Part shown: positions 44,739-52,702 of the stretch, piece by piece
Position numbering within the stretch: the stretch's first letter is position 1
Layout of the letters: every line of letters begins with the position of its first letter
Assembly (NCBI RefSeq): GCF_902168175.1
Contig: NZ_CABHOU010000042.1
Location: 62,001 to 126,000 of the forward strand
Length of the DNA: 64,000 nucleotides
Reading direction: 5' to 3'
From: an uncultured Chitinophaga sp.
GTDB lineage: Bacteria; Bacteroidota; Bacteroidia; Chitinophagales; Chitinophagaceae
Translations under genes and position numbers: made by a program
Notes under the pieces: model-generated
Database searches by the model: none
Told to the model about the DNA's origin: nothing
Seen by the model: the letters and a program-made list of their open reading frames with translations, nothing else

Positions 44739-44802
44739 AACCCGCTCGTGAGAGCGGGTTTCACCATCAAGTGCCCAGTAGCAGAATGTTTTCGAACCAA
44801 TT
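44739..44802. other. Degenerate duplicate of the tRNA-Leu 3' end and its terminator (att-like remnant)
   Basis: The hairpin AACCCGCTC/GAGCGGGTT (44739-44760) and the following TTCAC match the terminator after the tRNA at 46744. GAGCGGGTTTCAC is identical at 44752-44764 and 46723-46735. Further on, GTGCCCAG (44771-44778) matches 46743-46750 of the tRNA acceptor end, and TTCGAACCA (44791-44799) matches the T-arm at 46758-46766. Spacing between the last two differs by 5 bases. The order and orientation are the same as in the real gene. It may also still terminate sulfatase transcription. Confidence 0.7.
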
Positions 44803-44852
44803 CATTATGATAATCAATTATTTATCCAATAAATGATGCTAAAAATGGGTAA

Positions 44853-45101
44853 TTATTTGTTACTATCCTGTTTCTTCGTATTAAAGAATAGCCCCTTACT
44901 ATCAAGTACGAAATAGTGCATGCCTATAACTGTTAATAGGTATAAAAGCCACTCTTCGAAGTCATAAGAGTGACGAATGAAGATTTGCCGGTAGAGCCAA
45001 TACCAAGCATATCCATTAAAAACAACAACATAAATCCGTCGCGCCCATATGTTGAAGCTGTTCATTCTCGTATCAAACTCTTTTTTGAATCTTGATTGCA
45101 T
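44853..45101 (-). CDS. Small membrane protein of unknown function
   Basis: The 82-residue protein has two hydrophobic segments (IYVVVFNGYAWYWLY and EWLLYLLTVIGMHYFVL) with charged ends, suggesting a two-helix membrane protein. It is AT-rich, lies inside the segment bounded by tRNA-like repeats, and belongs to no family I know. Confidence 0.45.
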   Translation of the reverse strand: MQSRFKKEFDTRMNSFNIWARRIYVVVFNGYAWYWLYRQIFIRHSYDFEEWLLYLLTVIGMHYFVLDSKGLFFNTKKQDSNK

Positions 45102-45189
45102 AAATTATATAATTGATAGGTTCCAAGTACATCGATAATCCAGTTGTTCATCTGCAATACCCAGTACATCACTAATATTTCTGAAAAAG

Positions 45190-45306
45190 TCAGACTGTTG
45201 GCGAATTCGGATTAGCTAACACTTCTTGGCAGGCTTTTTCAACCGCTACCAACCAAGCGTTTTCATGCGAAACTTTAATAGTAGCCCGCAATTGGTGCCA
45301 TTTTAA
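45190..45306 (-). pseudogene. Short gene remnant
   Basis: The minus strand has an open piece without a start codon reading ATIKVSHENAWLVAVEKACQ and on to EVLANPNSPTV before a stop at 45190. The composition is protein-like. Past the stop another frame reads NISDVLGIADEQLDY, hinting at a frameshift. It is the only content I see in the 314 bases from 45102 to 45415. Confidence 0.35.
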
Positions 45307-45415
45307 TTATTACACTTTTCGTGTATCATTTCAAGTTCGTAGCATACCAATTCCAGCTAATTATTGGACCATCTTGAAGATATTGCATATATTTATAATT
45401 ATAAAATACGTACAG

Positions 45416-46033
45416 ATGGAGTATATAAGCTTGTTGTTGTCAGTACTGGCAGTGGCTATTTCCATATCAACTTTCTTGCTTACACGAATTTATCGAGGAA
45501 CTATAAAAATGACGAGGCCAAGTATAATTTTCTTTGGGCCCGATGGTAGAGGAACAGAGCAGAAGAAGGTTTTTATTAGAACTTTATTATACAGTACTGC
45601 AGACCGGGGTATTTATGTTCAGAACATGTTCATACGATTACAAAGGGGGGAATCGCAACAGAACTTTAATGTTTGGGTATATGGCAACAACAATAGCGAT
45701 CTTGTTCGAGGAAGCGGCCTTTTTATAAATAAAACCGGTATAAGCTTTAATCATCATTTTTTACTACCCAAAGATGGCATTCATTATAACTTTTTGTCTG
45801 GTGAATACAGGCTAGAAGTGTTCGTGGAAACCACTAAAAATATGCCGATAAAAATCTTCGATCAGCTACTGTCCATTGACAAGTACCAAGCGGACTCAAT
45901 GAATGATCAAAAATGTGGTGTTTATTTTGACTGGGCGCCTAATTCGCAAACATACTACTCCCATATTGATAAATTAAACATGGGATCTACAGAGTTAACA
46001 AGTTTTATCTCCAAATCAACCGAAAAACCTTGA
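45416..46033 (+). CDS. Membrane-anchored protein of unknown function
   Basis: The ATG at 45416 gives 205 residues with one N-terminal membrane helix (YISLLLSVLAVAISISTFLL) followed by a basic stretch and a beta-rich domain (RLEVFVETTKNMPIKIF). It would be anchored in a membrane with the domain on one side. No family is recognised. It is AT-rich and lies in the island next to the tRNA-Leu gene. Confidence 0.55.
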   Translation: MEYISLLLSVLAVAISISTFLLTRIYRGTIKMTRPSIIFFGPDGRGTEQKKVFIRTLLYSTADRGIYVQNMFIRLQRGESQQNFNVWVYGNNNSDLVRGSGLFINKTGISFNHHFLLPKDGIHYNFLSGEYRLEVFVETTKNMPIKIFDQLLSIDKYQADSMNDQKCGVYFDWAPNSQTYYSHIDKLNMGSTELTSFISKSTEKP

Positions 46034-46094
46034 TGACTACGGGAAATATCGAACTTTCTAGTAGCTAATGTGATTTGAGATGTGTGTAAGATTT

Positions 46095-46376
46095 TTATAT
46101 GGGCTTGTATTCTGACGTAAATTTATTTAATGTCTGTTTGCAAATACCGACAAGTGCCTGTTTTAAGTTATCCATATTATCCACCGTTTGCAAGACATTA
46201 TTCGTCTCATTTCTAACACTTTGCTCCAGTTCTATATACTTTGCATGAAAGCTTGTTAGGTATGACTGCATGCTAGAAATTGTTCCCGGTGGAAGTGATT
46301 GATCAGCTTGTGGCTTCAGTCTGCTCACTTCAGAATCGCAAAATTGAGTAAAGTCAGAAAGTACTTTATTAGTCAT
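46095..46376 (-). CDS. Small helical protein of unknown function
   Basis: The 93-residue protein is predicted almost all helical, with heptad-like spacing (EQSVRNETNNVLQTVDNMDN) and two cysteines. No signal peptide or membrane span. It lies in the AT-rich island, convergent with the gene at 45416. Function unknown. Confidence 0.5.
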   Translation of the reverse strand: MTNKVLSDFTQFCDSEVSRLKPQADQSLPPGTISSMQSYLTSFHAKYIELEQSVRNETNNVLQTVDNMDNLKQALVGICKQTLNKFTSEYKPI

Positions 46377-46452
46377 GATTTCGAGATTTTATAGTATATG
46401 AAATGTAGCAGCGAAGCTATCGATAAACATCAATAATAAAAAAATCCGCTGT

Positions 46453-46671
46453 CTACCAATCCGCTAACAAATATTCCATCTTTACCTCCAACAACTGGGC
46501 AATAGCAAACAACGTATCCAAACAGGGCTGCTGCTCATCTGAGGTCTGTTGTTTTTCAAATATACTTATTCGGATGATATGGATTAAGGGAGACTGAGTT
46601 CTGCCACCGCTTAATTGAGTCGTTTTGGGATTAACGGAAATGGAATAGAACCTGTAATTAATTGAAAACAA
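46453..46671 (-). pseudogene. Truncated XRE-type helix-turn-helix regulator
   Basis: The C-terminal end, PCLDTLFAIAQLLEVKMEYL, matches the last helices of XRE-family (Cro/C1-type) repressors, including the Ser/Thr-Leu-x-x-Leu step. The preceding residues ISIFEKQQTSDEQQ resemble a damaged recognition-helix end. The N-terminal 38 residues do not fit the family, so the gene looks frameshifted or truncated. Such regulators are common on mobile elements, and it is 73 bases from the tRNA gene. Confidence 0.5.
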
Positions 46672-46710
46672 AGTGGTAGTAATGTAGGCATGAATCGTGT
46701 GAAATAAGAA

Positions 46711-46731
46711 AACCCGCTCTTAGAGCGGGTT
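46711..46731 (-). terminator. Terminator of tRNA-Leu
   Basis: AACCCGCTCT at 46711-46720 pairs with AGAGCGGGTT at 46722-46731, and the leftward transcript continues into UUUUCUU. It starts 13 bases beyond the tRNA 3' end. Confidence 0.85.
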
Positions 46732-46743
46732 TCACTTTTTACG

Positions 46744-46827
46744 TGCCCAGAACTGGATTCGAACCAGCACACCCTTGCGAGCGCTGCGACCTGAACACAG
46801 TGCGTCTACCAATTTCGCCATCTGGGC
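46744..46827 (-). tRNA. tRNA-Leu (anticodon CAG)
   Basis: Read on the minus strand from 46827, GCCCAGA forms a 7-bp acceptor stem with TCTGGGC at 46751-46745. The D-arm contains TTGGTAGACGCA, the anticodon loop is TTCAGGT with anticodon CAG, a long variable arm follows (class II tRNA, as for Leu), and the T-arm is TGGTTCGAATCCAG. Discriminator base A is at 46744. No CCA is encoded; the sequence after it is CGT, so the end must be added by the CCA enzyme. Its 3' end has a degenerate copy at 44771-44800. Confidence 0.96.
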
Positions 46828-46908
46828 AGTAACTGATTTTGTGTCAGGGAGTGCAAATGTAAGAAGTTCGAAATAAATTCCAAATTTTTTTTCAAAACGC
46901 ATAAAAAA

Positions 46909-46930
46909 AGCGGCCTCATAAGAGGCCGCT
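46909..46930 (-). terminator. Terminator of dapD
   Basis: AGCGGCCTC at 46909-46917 pairs with GAGGCCGCT at 46922-46930, with seven A residues on the left that give a U-run in the dapD transcript. It lies 9 bases past the dapD end. Confidence 0.85.
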
Positions 46931-46939
46931 GAGAAAATA

Positions 46940-47752
46940 TTAAACCGCTACGTTAAACTCGCGAAGCGTATCGTTCAGGCTTGTTTTCAGATCGGTGGAA
47001 GCTTTACGCTGACCGATGATCAGGGCACAAGGCACCTGGTATTCGCCTGCAGGGAATTTCTTGGTGTAAGAACCTGGAATTACCACGCTGCGTGCCGGTA
47101 CACGGCCTTTGTACTCTACAGGTTCTGCGCCGGTTACGTCGATGATTTTGGTGGATTTGGTCAGTACCACGTTAGCGCCCAGTACGGCTTCTTTTTCTAC
47201 GTGTACACCTTCTACCACAATACAGCGGGAACCTACGAAGCAACCGTCTTCGATGATTACAGGGCTGGCCTGCAGGGGTTCCAGTACACCACCGATCCCT
47301 ACGCCACCGCTGAGGTGTACGTTTTTACCGATCTGTGCGCAGGAGCCTACTGTAGCCCAGGTATCCACCATGGTCCCTTCGTCTACAAAAGCGCCGATGT
47401 TTACATAAGATGGCATCAGGATGGCGCCTTTAGCGATGTATGCACCGTAACGGGCTACAGCATGGGGTACTACACGAACACCGAGTTCTGCGTAATTAGT
47501 TTTCAATTTCATTTTGTCGTGGAACTCAAAAGGAGGCAGGCTCATTGTTTCCATCGGCTGTATAGTGAAGTACATCAGGATGGCCTGTTTTACCCATTCG
47601 TTCACCTGCCAGCCGTTTTCGGTTGGCTCTGCTACTCTCAGTTTTCCTTTATCCACACTCTCAATCACGCACCTTACGGCATCGGAATATTCGGTTTGCT
47701 GTAAGAGGGCGCGGTCGTTCCAGGCCGCTAATATCTGTTGCTGTAATTCCAT
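46940..47752 (-). CDS. dapD: DapD, tetrahydrodipicolinate N-succinyltransferase
   Basis: DapD transfers succinyl from succinyl-CoA to tetrahydrodipicolinate in lysine and meso-diaminopimelate synthesis. The 270-residue protein has the helical N-terminal domain, the PPFEFHDKMKLK segment, then a left-handed beta helix (GAYIAKGAILMPSYVNIGAF, GGVGIGGVLEPLQASPV) and the GSRCIVVEGVHV turn. The ATG at 47752 gives MELQQQILAAWND, the usual start; an upstream ATG at 47776 overlaps the promoter element. Monocistronic. Confidence 0.95.
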   Translation of the reverse strand: MELQQQILAAWNDRALLQQTEYSDAVRCVIESVDKGKLRVAEPTENGWQVNEWVKQAILMYFTIQPMETMSLPPFEFHDKMKLKTNYAELGVRVVPHAVARYGAYIAKGAILMPSYVNIGAFVDEGTMVDTWATVGSCAQIGKNVHLSGGVGIGGVLEPLQASPVIIEDGCFVGSRCIVVEGVHVEKEAVLGANVVLTKSTKIIDVTGAEPVEYKGRVPARSVVIPGSYTKKFPAGEYQVPCALIIGQRKASTDLKTSLNDTLREFNVAV

Positions 47753-47773
47753 CTTGCTTAGTTTAATTTTACG

Positions 47774-47781
47774 CAAATTTA
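47774..47781 (-). promoter_or_regulatory. -7 promoter element of dapD
   Basis: On the minus strand TAAATTTG matches TAnnTTTG exactly, 21 bases before the dapD start at 47752. It supports the internal ATG over the one at 47776, which would lie at the element itself. Confidence 0.6.
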
Positions 47782-47832
47782 AAAGAAGAAAGCGAAAAAC
47801 ACAGGGGAGAGAAGGATTGCCGATTTTTCCAC

Positions 47833-47840
47833 TATTTTTG
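47833..47840 (+). promoter_or_regulatory. -7 promoter element of the glycosyltransferase gene
   Basis: TATTTTTG matches TAnnTTTG exactly, 14 bases before the start at 47855. It is divergent from the dapD promoter. Confidence 0.55.
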
Positions 47841-47854
47841 ACGATTCATTAAAG

Positions 47855-49009
47855 ATGCTACGCTTGAATATAGGTTTCGATGCCAAAAGGGCTTACCAGA
47901 ACAAAACAGGGCTCGGCAATTACAGCCGTTCCCTTATCCATTCGCTTGCTACAAATTACCCGGAGCACCAGTATTTTCTTTATGCTCCTAAAATTACCGG
48001 CCTGTTTGCCGCGGGAACTTACCCGAACATACATCCTGTGCTGCCCGAAAAGGGGCTGCACAAACTTTTTCGCTCCGCCTGGCGCAGCCGCTTCGTTACC
48101 GGCGATCTGGCCAAACATAACATCGATATCTACCATGGGCTTAGCCATGAAATTCCTTTTGGGATCCACCGTACGGGTGTAAAAAGCCTGGTCACCATGC
48201 ACGATCTTATTTTCGAGCGGTACCCTGAACAATACAATCCCATCGATGTATATACCTACCGCAAAAAGGCTAAATACGCCTGTGACAAGGCAGACAGGAT
48301 CATTGCGATCAGCATCCAGACGAAGGAGGATATCGTATACTATTATAAAACACCGCCTGAAAAAATATCGGTGGCCTACCAGAGTTGCGATCCGGCTTTT
48401 GAGATCGAACATCCTAGGGAGCATATTAAAGCAATGCTGGAGAAATACAGGCTGCCACAGGAATATTTCCTGTATGTAGGCTCTATCATCGAACGTAAGA
48501 ACCTATTGGGTATCCTGAAGGCCATGACAATGCTGAACGGAGCCTCGCTGCCCTTAGTAGTACTGGGCGATGGCTCGGGCTACAAAACCAGGGTAAAAGC
48601 CTACGTTAAGGAACAGGGCCTGGAACAAAAGGTGTTTTTCCTTAATGAGATGGCCAGCTTCGCTTATCACGATCTGCCCGCACTTTACCAGGGCGCCGCT
48701 GCCCTTATTTATCCCTCATTATTCGAAGGTTTCGGTATTCCCATCCTGGAAGCTTTATGGAGCAAAACGCCGGTGATCACTTCCCAGGGTTCCTGTTTTC
48801 ATGAAACGGGAGGGGAGGCTGCCCTGTACATCGATCCGCTTCGCCCGGAAAGCATTGCGCACGCTATGGAACGGGTGATGGAAGATACGAACCTCGTAAA
48901 AGGGATGATATTGAAAGGTCTGGATCATGCCCAACAGTTTACGGCCGCTAAAACGGCGGAAGTAGTCATGGAAATTTATAAAAATGAACTTCGAACAGGA
49001 CATCGTTAA
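47855..49009 (+). CDS. Glycosyltransferase family 4-type (GT-B)
   Basis: The 384-residue protein has the GT4 layout. The N-terminal domain carries FDAKRAYQNKTGLGNYSRSL, with donor-loop Gly residues. The C-terminal nucleotide-sugar-binding domain carries YVGSIIERKNLLGILKAM and the EX7E motif region PSLFEGFGIPILEALWSKTP. It is cytoplasmic and would transfer a sugar to a lipid or polysaccharide intermediate; donor and acceptor are unknown. Its stop overlaps the tsaC start by 26 bases, so the two are cotranscribed. Confidence 0.92.
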   Translation: MLRLNIGFDAKRAYQNKTGLGNYSRSLIHSLATNYPEHQYFLYAPKITGLFAAGTYPNIHPVLPEKGLHKLFRSAWRSRFVTGDLAKHNIDIYHGLSHEIPFGIHRTGVKSLVTMHDLIFERYPEQYNPIDVYTYRKKAKYACDKADRIIAISIQTKEDIVYYYKTPPEKISVAYQSCDPAFEIEHPREHIKAMLEKYRLPQEYFLYVGSIIERKNLLGILKAMTMLNGASLPLVVLGDGSGYKTRVKAYVKEQGLEQKVFFLNEMASFAYHDLPALYQGAAALIYPSLFEGFGIPILEALWSKTPVITSQGSCFHETGGEAALYIDPLRPESIAHAMERVMEDTNLVKGMILKGLDHAQQFTAAKTAEVVMEIYKNELRTGHR

Positions 49010-49553
49010 TAGTCTGGCCGCCCTCCGCACCGGCGGCACCATTTTATACCCTACAGATACGATCTGGGGCATTGGCTGCGATGCTACGGATGAAGCGGCA
49101 GTAGCCAAAGTATTTAAATTAAAGAACAGGGATGAGAAGAAAAGCCTGGTAATTCTGCTGGCTGATGTGCGCGACTTGCTTAAATACGTGGCGCATACGC
49201 CGCCTGATATAGCGGATATACTGGCAGGCTTCGACCGCCCCACTACGGTTATTTACCAGGGTGCGCTGGACCTGGCTTCCAATGTAATTAATGAGGATGG
49301 CAGTGTGGCCATCCGTATTGTGAAAGAGGATTTTTGCCGTCACCTGGTCAAACGCTTCCGTAAACCATTGGTTTCCACCTCCGCCAACATCAGCGGCGCG
49401 CTTTCGCCGGCTAATTTCGGGCAGGTAGCGCCGGAAATTGTAAATGGCGTGGATTATGCGGTGCAATTCCGCCGGGAAGAGCGGGTACCCACGCAGGCAT
49501 CGCGTATCGTGCGCCTGCTACCCTCTGGCGAAATGGAGGTAATAAGGCCTTAG
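48984..49553 (+). CDS. tsaC: TsaC/Sua5-type L-threonylcarbamoyladenylate synthase
   Basis: This enzyme makes threonylcarbamoyl-AMP from threonine, bicarbonate and ATP for the t6A modification at tRNA position 37. The 189-residue protein has the YrdC-fold pattern: GGTILYPTDTIWGIGCDATD, then KLKNRDEKKSLVILL, and PLVSTSANISGALS. The size fits TsaC and not the longer Sua5. Start overlaps the upstream glycosyltransferase by 26 bases. It opens a run of tRNA-processing genes. Confidence 0.92.
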   Translation: MNFEQDIVNSLAALRTGGTILYPTDTIWGIGCDATDEAAVAKVFKLKNRDEKKSLVILLADVRDLLKYVAHTPPDIADILAGFDRPTTVIYQGALDLASNVINEDGSVAIRIVKEDFCRHLVKRFRKPLVSTSANISGALSPANFGQVAPEIVNGVDYAVQFRREERVPTQASRIVRLLPSGEMEVIRP

Positions 49554-49580
49554 GCATTCCTTTTCTTAACTTAATTCATT

Positions 49581-49588
49581 TACATTTG
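49581..49588 (+). promoter_or_regulatory. -7 promoter element of the CCA enzyme gene
   Basis: TACATTTG matches TAnnTTTG exactly. Transcription would begin near 49595, leaving too little leader for the ATG at 49599 but enough for that at 49614. Confidence 0.55.
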
Positions 49589-49613
49589 CGCCTTGGAAAT
49601 GAAATTCAGGCAT

Positions 49614-51032
49614 ATGGATATTCCCTTTACATCCCTTGAGGGTCAACTGTTTGAGCGCATAGCGCAGGCAGCGGGTTCGCTTGGCGTGCCCTGCTATCTT
49701 ATTGGTGGCTTTGTAAGGGATAAATTGTTAGATCGTAAGACGAAAGACGTAGATATTGTGTGTGTAGGGGATGGTATCGCATTAGCCCATCGTACGGCTG
49801 CTCTGCTGGACCCGGGCATACAGGTAAATTTTTTTAAGAACTTCGGTACCGCGCAAATCAGGTGGAAAGATGTGGAGGTGGAATTTGTAGGCGCACGCCG
49901 CGAAAGCTACCGGCAGCACTCCCGCAAGCCGGAAGTCGAAATAGGTACGTTGGAAGATGACCAGGACCGTCGTGATTTTACCATTAACGCATTGGCTATC
50001 AGCTTAAATGAAGCTGATTTTGGTACACTCATTGATCCTTTTGGCGGACAGGAAGACCTGGCTAAAAAGCTGATCCGTACTCCCCTGGAGCCGGCCCGCA
50101 CCTTTAGCGACGACCCATTAAGGATGATGAGGGCGATCCGTTTCGCTTCGCAACTGCACTTTACTATCCTGCCCGAAACCTTTGAGGCCATCCGCGAGAA
50201 TGCGGAGCGCATCAGAATAGTTTCCCAGGAAAGGATCTCCGACGAATTGAATAAAATCATGTTATCTCCCAAGCCTTCTGTTGGTTTGGACCTCCTGTAT
50301 AAATCCGGCCTCCTTAAAATCATCTTCCCGCAAATGACCGACCTGGTTGGGGTGGAAACGATGGACGGAAAGGGACATAAGGATAATTTTTACCACACGT
50401 TACAGGTAATCGACAACATCTGTAAAAACACCGGCGACCTCTGGCTGCGTTGGGCGGCTTTGCTGCACGATATTGGCAAACCAGCTACTAAGCGCTTCGA
50501 AGAGGGCCATGGGTGGACGTTTCACGGTCATGATGCGGTAGGTGGTAAAATGGTGCCCCGCATTTTTGCCCGCCTTAAACTGCCGCAGAACGAAAAGATG
50601 AAGCTGGTACGGAAGTTGGTAGAACTTCATCTCCGTCCTATATCGCTCACCAAAGAGAATATAACAGATTCGGCTATACGCCGCCTGCTGTTCGATGCGG
50701 GAGATGATATAGAAGCCCTGATGATGTTGTGCGAGGCTGATATTACCTCTAAGAACAAGGCGAAAGTGAAGCGTTATCTTGAGAATTTCGAGCTGGTAAG
50801 GGAAAGGTTAAAAGAAGTGGAGGAGAAAGACCGTATCCGCAACTGGCAGCCGCCTGTAACCGGCGAAATGATCATGGAAACCTTCGCCCTGCCACCGAGC
50901 AAGGTGGTTGGCGACCTCAAAAGTGCCATCCGCGAGGCTATCCTGGACGGGGAAATTGAGAATAACTATGAAGCGGCCTACCAGTTCATGCTCCAAAAGG
51001 CTAAAGAACTGAACTTGACCCCTGTCAAATAA
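49614..51032 (+). CDS. cca: tRNA nucleotidyltransferase (CCA-adding) with HD domain
   Basis: The enzyme adds or repairs the CCA end of tRNAs. The 472-residue protein shows class II nucleotidyltransferase motifs: [11 protein letters not shown], the DVDIV metal-binding aspartates, [10 protein letters not shown], and [14 protein letters not shown]. An HD-domain segment, [13 protein letters not shown], follows with [12 protein letters not shown]. The reading frame opens at a TTG (49593) and has an ATG at 49599, but the promoter element at 49581-49588 favours the ATG at 49614 ([11 protein letters not shown]). It is 60 bases after tsaC. The tRNA-Leu gene nearby lacks an encoded CCA, consistent with need for this enzyme. 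Confidence 0.93.
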   Translation: MDIPFTSLEGQLFERIAQAAGSLGVPCYLIGGFVRDKLLDRKTKDVDIVCVGDGIALAHRTAALLDPGIQVNFFKNFGTAQIRWKDVEVEFVGARRESYRQHSRKPEVEIGTLEDDQDRRDFTINALAISLNEADFGTLIDPFGGQEDLAKKLIRTPLEPARTFSDDPLRMMRAIRFASQLHFTILPETFEAIRENAERIRIVSQERISDELNKIMLSPKPSVGLDLLYKSGLLKIIFPQMTDLVGVETMDGKGHKDNFYHTLQVIDNICKNTGDLWLRWAALLHDIGKPATKRFEEGHGWTFHGHDAVGGKMVPRIFARLKLPQNEKMKLVRKLVELHLRPISLTKENITDSAIRRLLFDAGDDIEALMMLCEADITSKNKAKVKRYLENFELVRERLKEVEEKDRIRNWQPPVTGEMIMETFALPPSKVVGDLKSAIREAILDGEIENNYEAAYQFMLQKAKELNLTPVK

Positions 51033-51037
51033 TGTGT

Positions 51038-51045
51038 TATTTTTG
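51038..51045 (+). promoter_or_regulatory. -7 promoter element upstream of the PRiA4-type gene
   Basis: TATTTTTG matches TAnnTTTG exactly, 112 bases before the start at 51158, right after the cca stop. It would give a leader of about 100 bases. Confidence 0.45.
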
Positions 51046-51157
51046 ATGTTTGGAAGAAAGATCAACGGTTTCGATTTTCAGGTTAGAACAAAATCTTTTA
51101 AATTCAGTGCTGGTAACCGACCAACACCATATTTTTTGCAAACCTTAACTGTTATAT

Positions 51158-51742
51158 ATGCCGGTTTTGAAATTCAGAGTTTACTGGGAAGAAGATGAAA
51201 GTGTGTATAGGGATATTGCTATCAAACCTAATCAGTCTTTCCTTTCTTTTCATGAGGCTATACTGAAGTCGTACGAGTTTGATGCAAAGCATAAAGCCAC
51301 CTTTTACCGCAGTAACGACAACTGGCAGCGCGGTCGCGAAATCATCCTCGAAAAGGACGATCAGCCCCGTAAAGCAGATCCCTTACTGATGGTAGATACG
51401 GTGATTGCAGCTGCCGTAAAGGACCCTAATCAGAAATTCATTTATGTGTACGATTTTGCCAAAAACTGGACGTTCATGGTAGAACTGATAGGTGTTTCAA
51501 AGGATGAAAGCATCAAAATCCAGTATCCTGCCTGCGTTCGTAAGGAGGGGCTGGCCCCCAGCCAGTACGGCACTAAAGGTCTTATCGGCGATAAGCTGGT
51601 GGAGATGGAAGAGAAGTACGACCTCAACCGCGAAGGTTTGAGTGGCGAAGACGGTTTTGGGGAAGAAGGAGAGGAAAGCACCGAAAGCAGCGAGGACGAA
51701 GGCGGCACCGAAGAAGCGGGCAGCGAAGAGAACTATTTCTAG
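51158..51742 (+). CDS. PRiA4_ORF3-like (IS1096 passenger type) protein
   Basis: The 194-residue protein has the pattern of the plasmid pRiA4b ORF-3 family: VLKFRVYWEEDESVYRDIAI, an early SFHEAILKSYEFDAKHKATF, and YVYDFAKNWTFMVELIGVS. The C-terminal 35 residues are very acidic (EEGEESTESSEDEGGTEEAG), a tail not needed for the fold. Function unknown; the family occurs as a passenger of IS1096 and on plasmids but is also chromosomal in Bacteroidota. It lies between cca and miaA, 3 bases before miaA, so is probably cotranscribed with it. Confidence 0.85.
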   Translation: MPVLKFRVYWEEDESVYRDIAIKPNQSFLSFHEAILKSYEFDAKHKATFYRSNDNWQRGREIILEKDDQPRKADPLLMVDTVIAAAVKDPNQKFIYVYDFAKNWTFMVELIGVSKDESIKIQYPACVRKEGLAPSQYGTKGLIGDKLVEMEEKYDLNREGLSGEDGFGEEGEESTESSEDEGGTEEAGSEENYF

Positions 51743-51745
51743 CAG

Positions 51746-52645
51746 ATGAAGAAAACCGTCGTTATTATAACAGGCCCCACGGCCGCCGGTAAAACGGCAC
51801 TGGCTATAAAACTGGCGCAACATTTTAGTACAGCGGTAATATCTGCCGATTCCCGGCAGTGTTACCGCGAAATATCCATCGGCACGGCCAAACCCTCAGC
51901 GGTTGAACTCTCCGCCGTGCCTCACTACTTTATCAATTCCCACTCCATCCGCGAAGAAGTAAATGCCGCTATGTTCGAAAAACTGGCGCTTCAATATGCA
52001 GCGGACATTTTTTCCAGTAACGATGTAGCTATTATGTGCGGGGGGACTGGCCTCTACGTACGCGCTTTCTGCGAAGGTATGGATGATATGCCGCCTGTTC
52101 CCGCTGAAGTGCGCGAAGCGGTAAGGGCTGGTTATGAGCAGCATGGCCTGGAATGGCTACAGCAAACGCTCCTGGAAAGGGATCCTGGTTTTTATACCAC
52201 CGCCGAAACCCAAAACCCCGCACGCCTGATGCGTGCCCTGGAGATACTGGAAACCACCGGTAAGTCTATCTCCACCTTCCGCACCGCTACAAAGCAGGCC
52301 CGCGATTTTAATATTATTAAGATAGGTGTAACGCTACCTAAAGACCTGCTGCTGGCAAATATCAATACCAGGGTAGATAAAATGGCGGCTGAAGGTTTGC
52401 TGGAAGAAGTGCTGCGGGTGCAGGAATACCGTAAACATAACGCCCTGCAAACCGTTGGTTATACCGAAATGTTCGAATACCTCGATGGTGCTGTAGCCTG
52501 GCCACAGGCGCTTGAAAACATAAAAGTGCATACCCGCCAGTATGCCAAACGCCAGCTCACCTGGTTCCGGAAAGATGCTGAAATTACCTGGTTCGATCCC
52601 CGCGAACAGCAACAGGTGCAGGATTGGGTACTAAGCCGGTTATAA
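51746..52645 (+). CDS. miaA: MiaA, tRNA dimethylallyltransferase
   Basis: MiaA transfers dimethylallyl to A37 of tRNAs that read codons starting with U. The 299-residue protein has the P-loop GPTAAGKTAL near the N-terminus, DSRQCYREISIGTAKPS, the GGTGLYVRAFCEGM stretch, and LQTVGYTEMFEYLDG toward the end. Length is normal. It follows the PRiA4-type gene by 3 bases and ends at a terminator shared with the convergent porin gene. Confidence 0.95.
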   Translation: MKKTVVIITGPTAAGKTALAIKLAQHFSTAVISADSRQCYREISIGTAKPSAVELSAVPHYFINSHSIREEVNAAMFEKLALQYAADIFSSNDVAIMCGGTGLYVRAFCEGMDDMPPVPAEVREAVRAGYEQHGLEWLQQTLLERDPGFYTTAETQNPARLMRALEILETTGKSISTFRTATKQARDFNIIKIGVTLPKDLLLANINTRVDKMAAEGLLEEVLRVQEYRKHNALQTVGYTEMFEYLDGAVAWPQALENIKVHTRQYAKRQLTWFRKDAEITWFDPREQQQVQDWVLSRL

Positions 52646-52656
52646 AACAAAAAAAA

Positions 52657-52680
52657 GACCGGTCTGTGCGACCGGCCTTC
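52657..52680. terminator. Bidirectional terminator between miaA and the FadL-type gene
   Basis: The stem AGACCGGTC/GACCGGCCT (8 of 9 pairs) has a 5-base loop, TGTGC, with an A-tract of eight on the left and a pyrimidine-rich right side. It lies in the 57-base gap between convergent genes and ends mainly the leftward transcript. Confidence 0.75.
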
Positions 52681-52702
52681 TGCTCTATACTAAAGTAATC
52701 TT

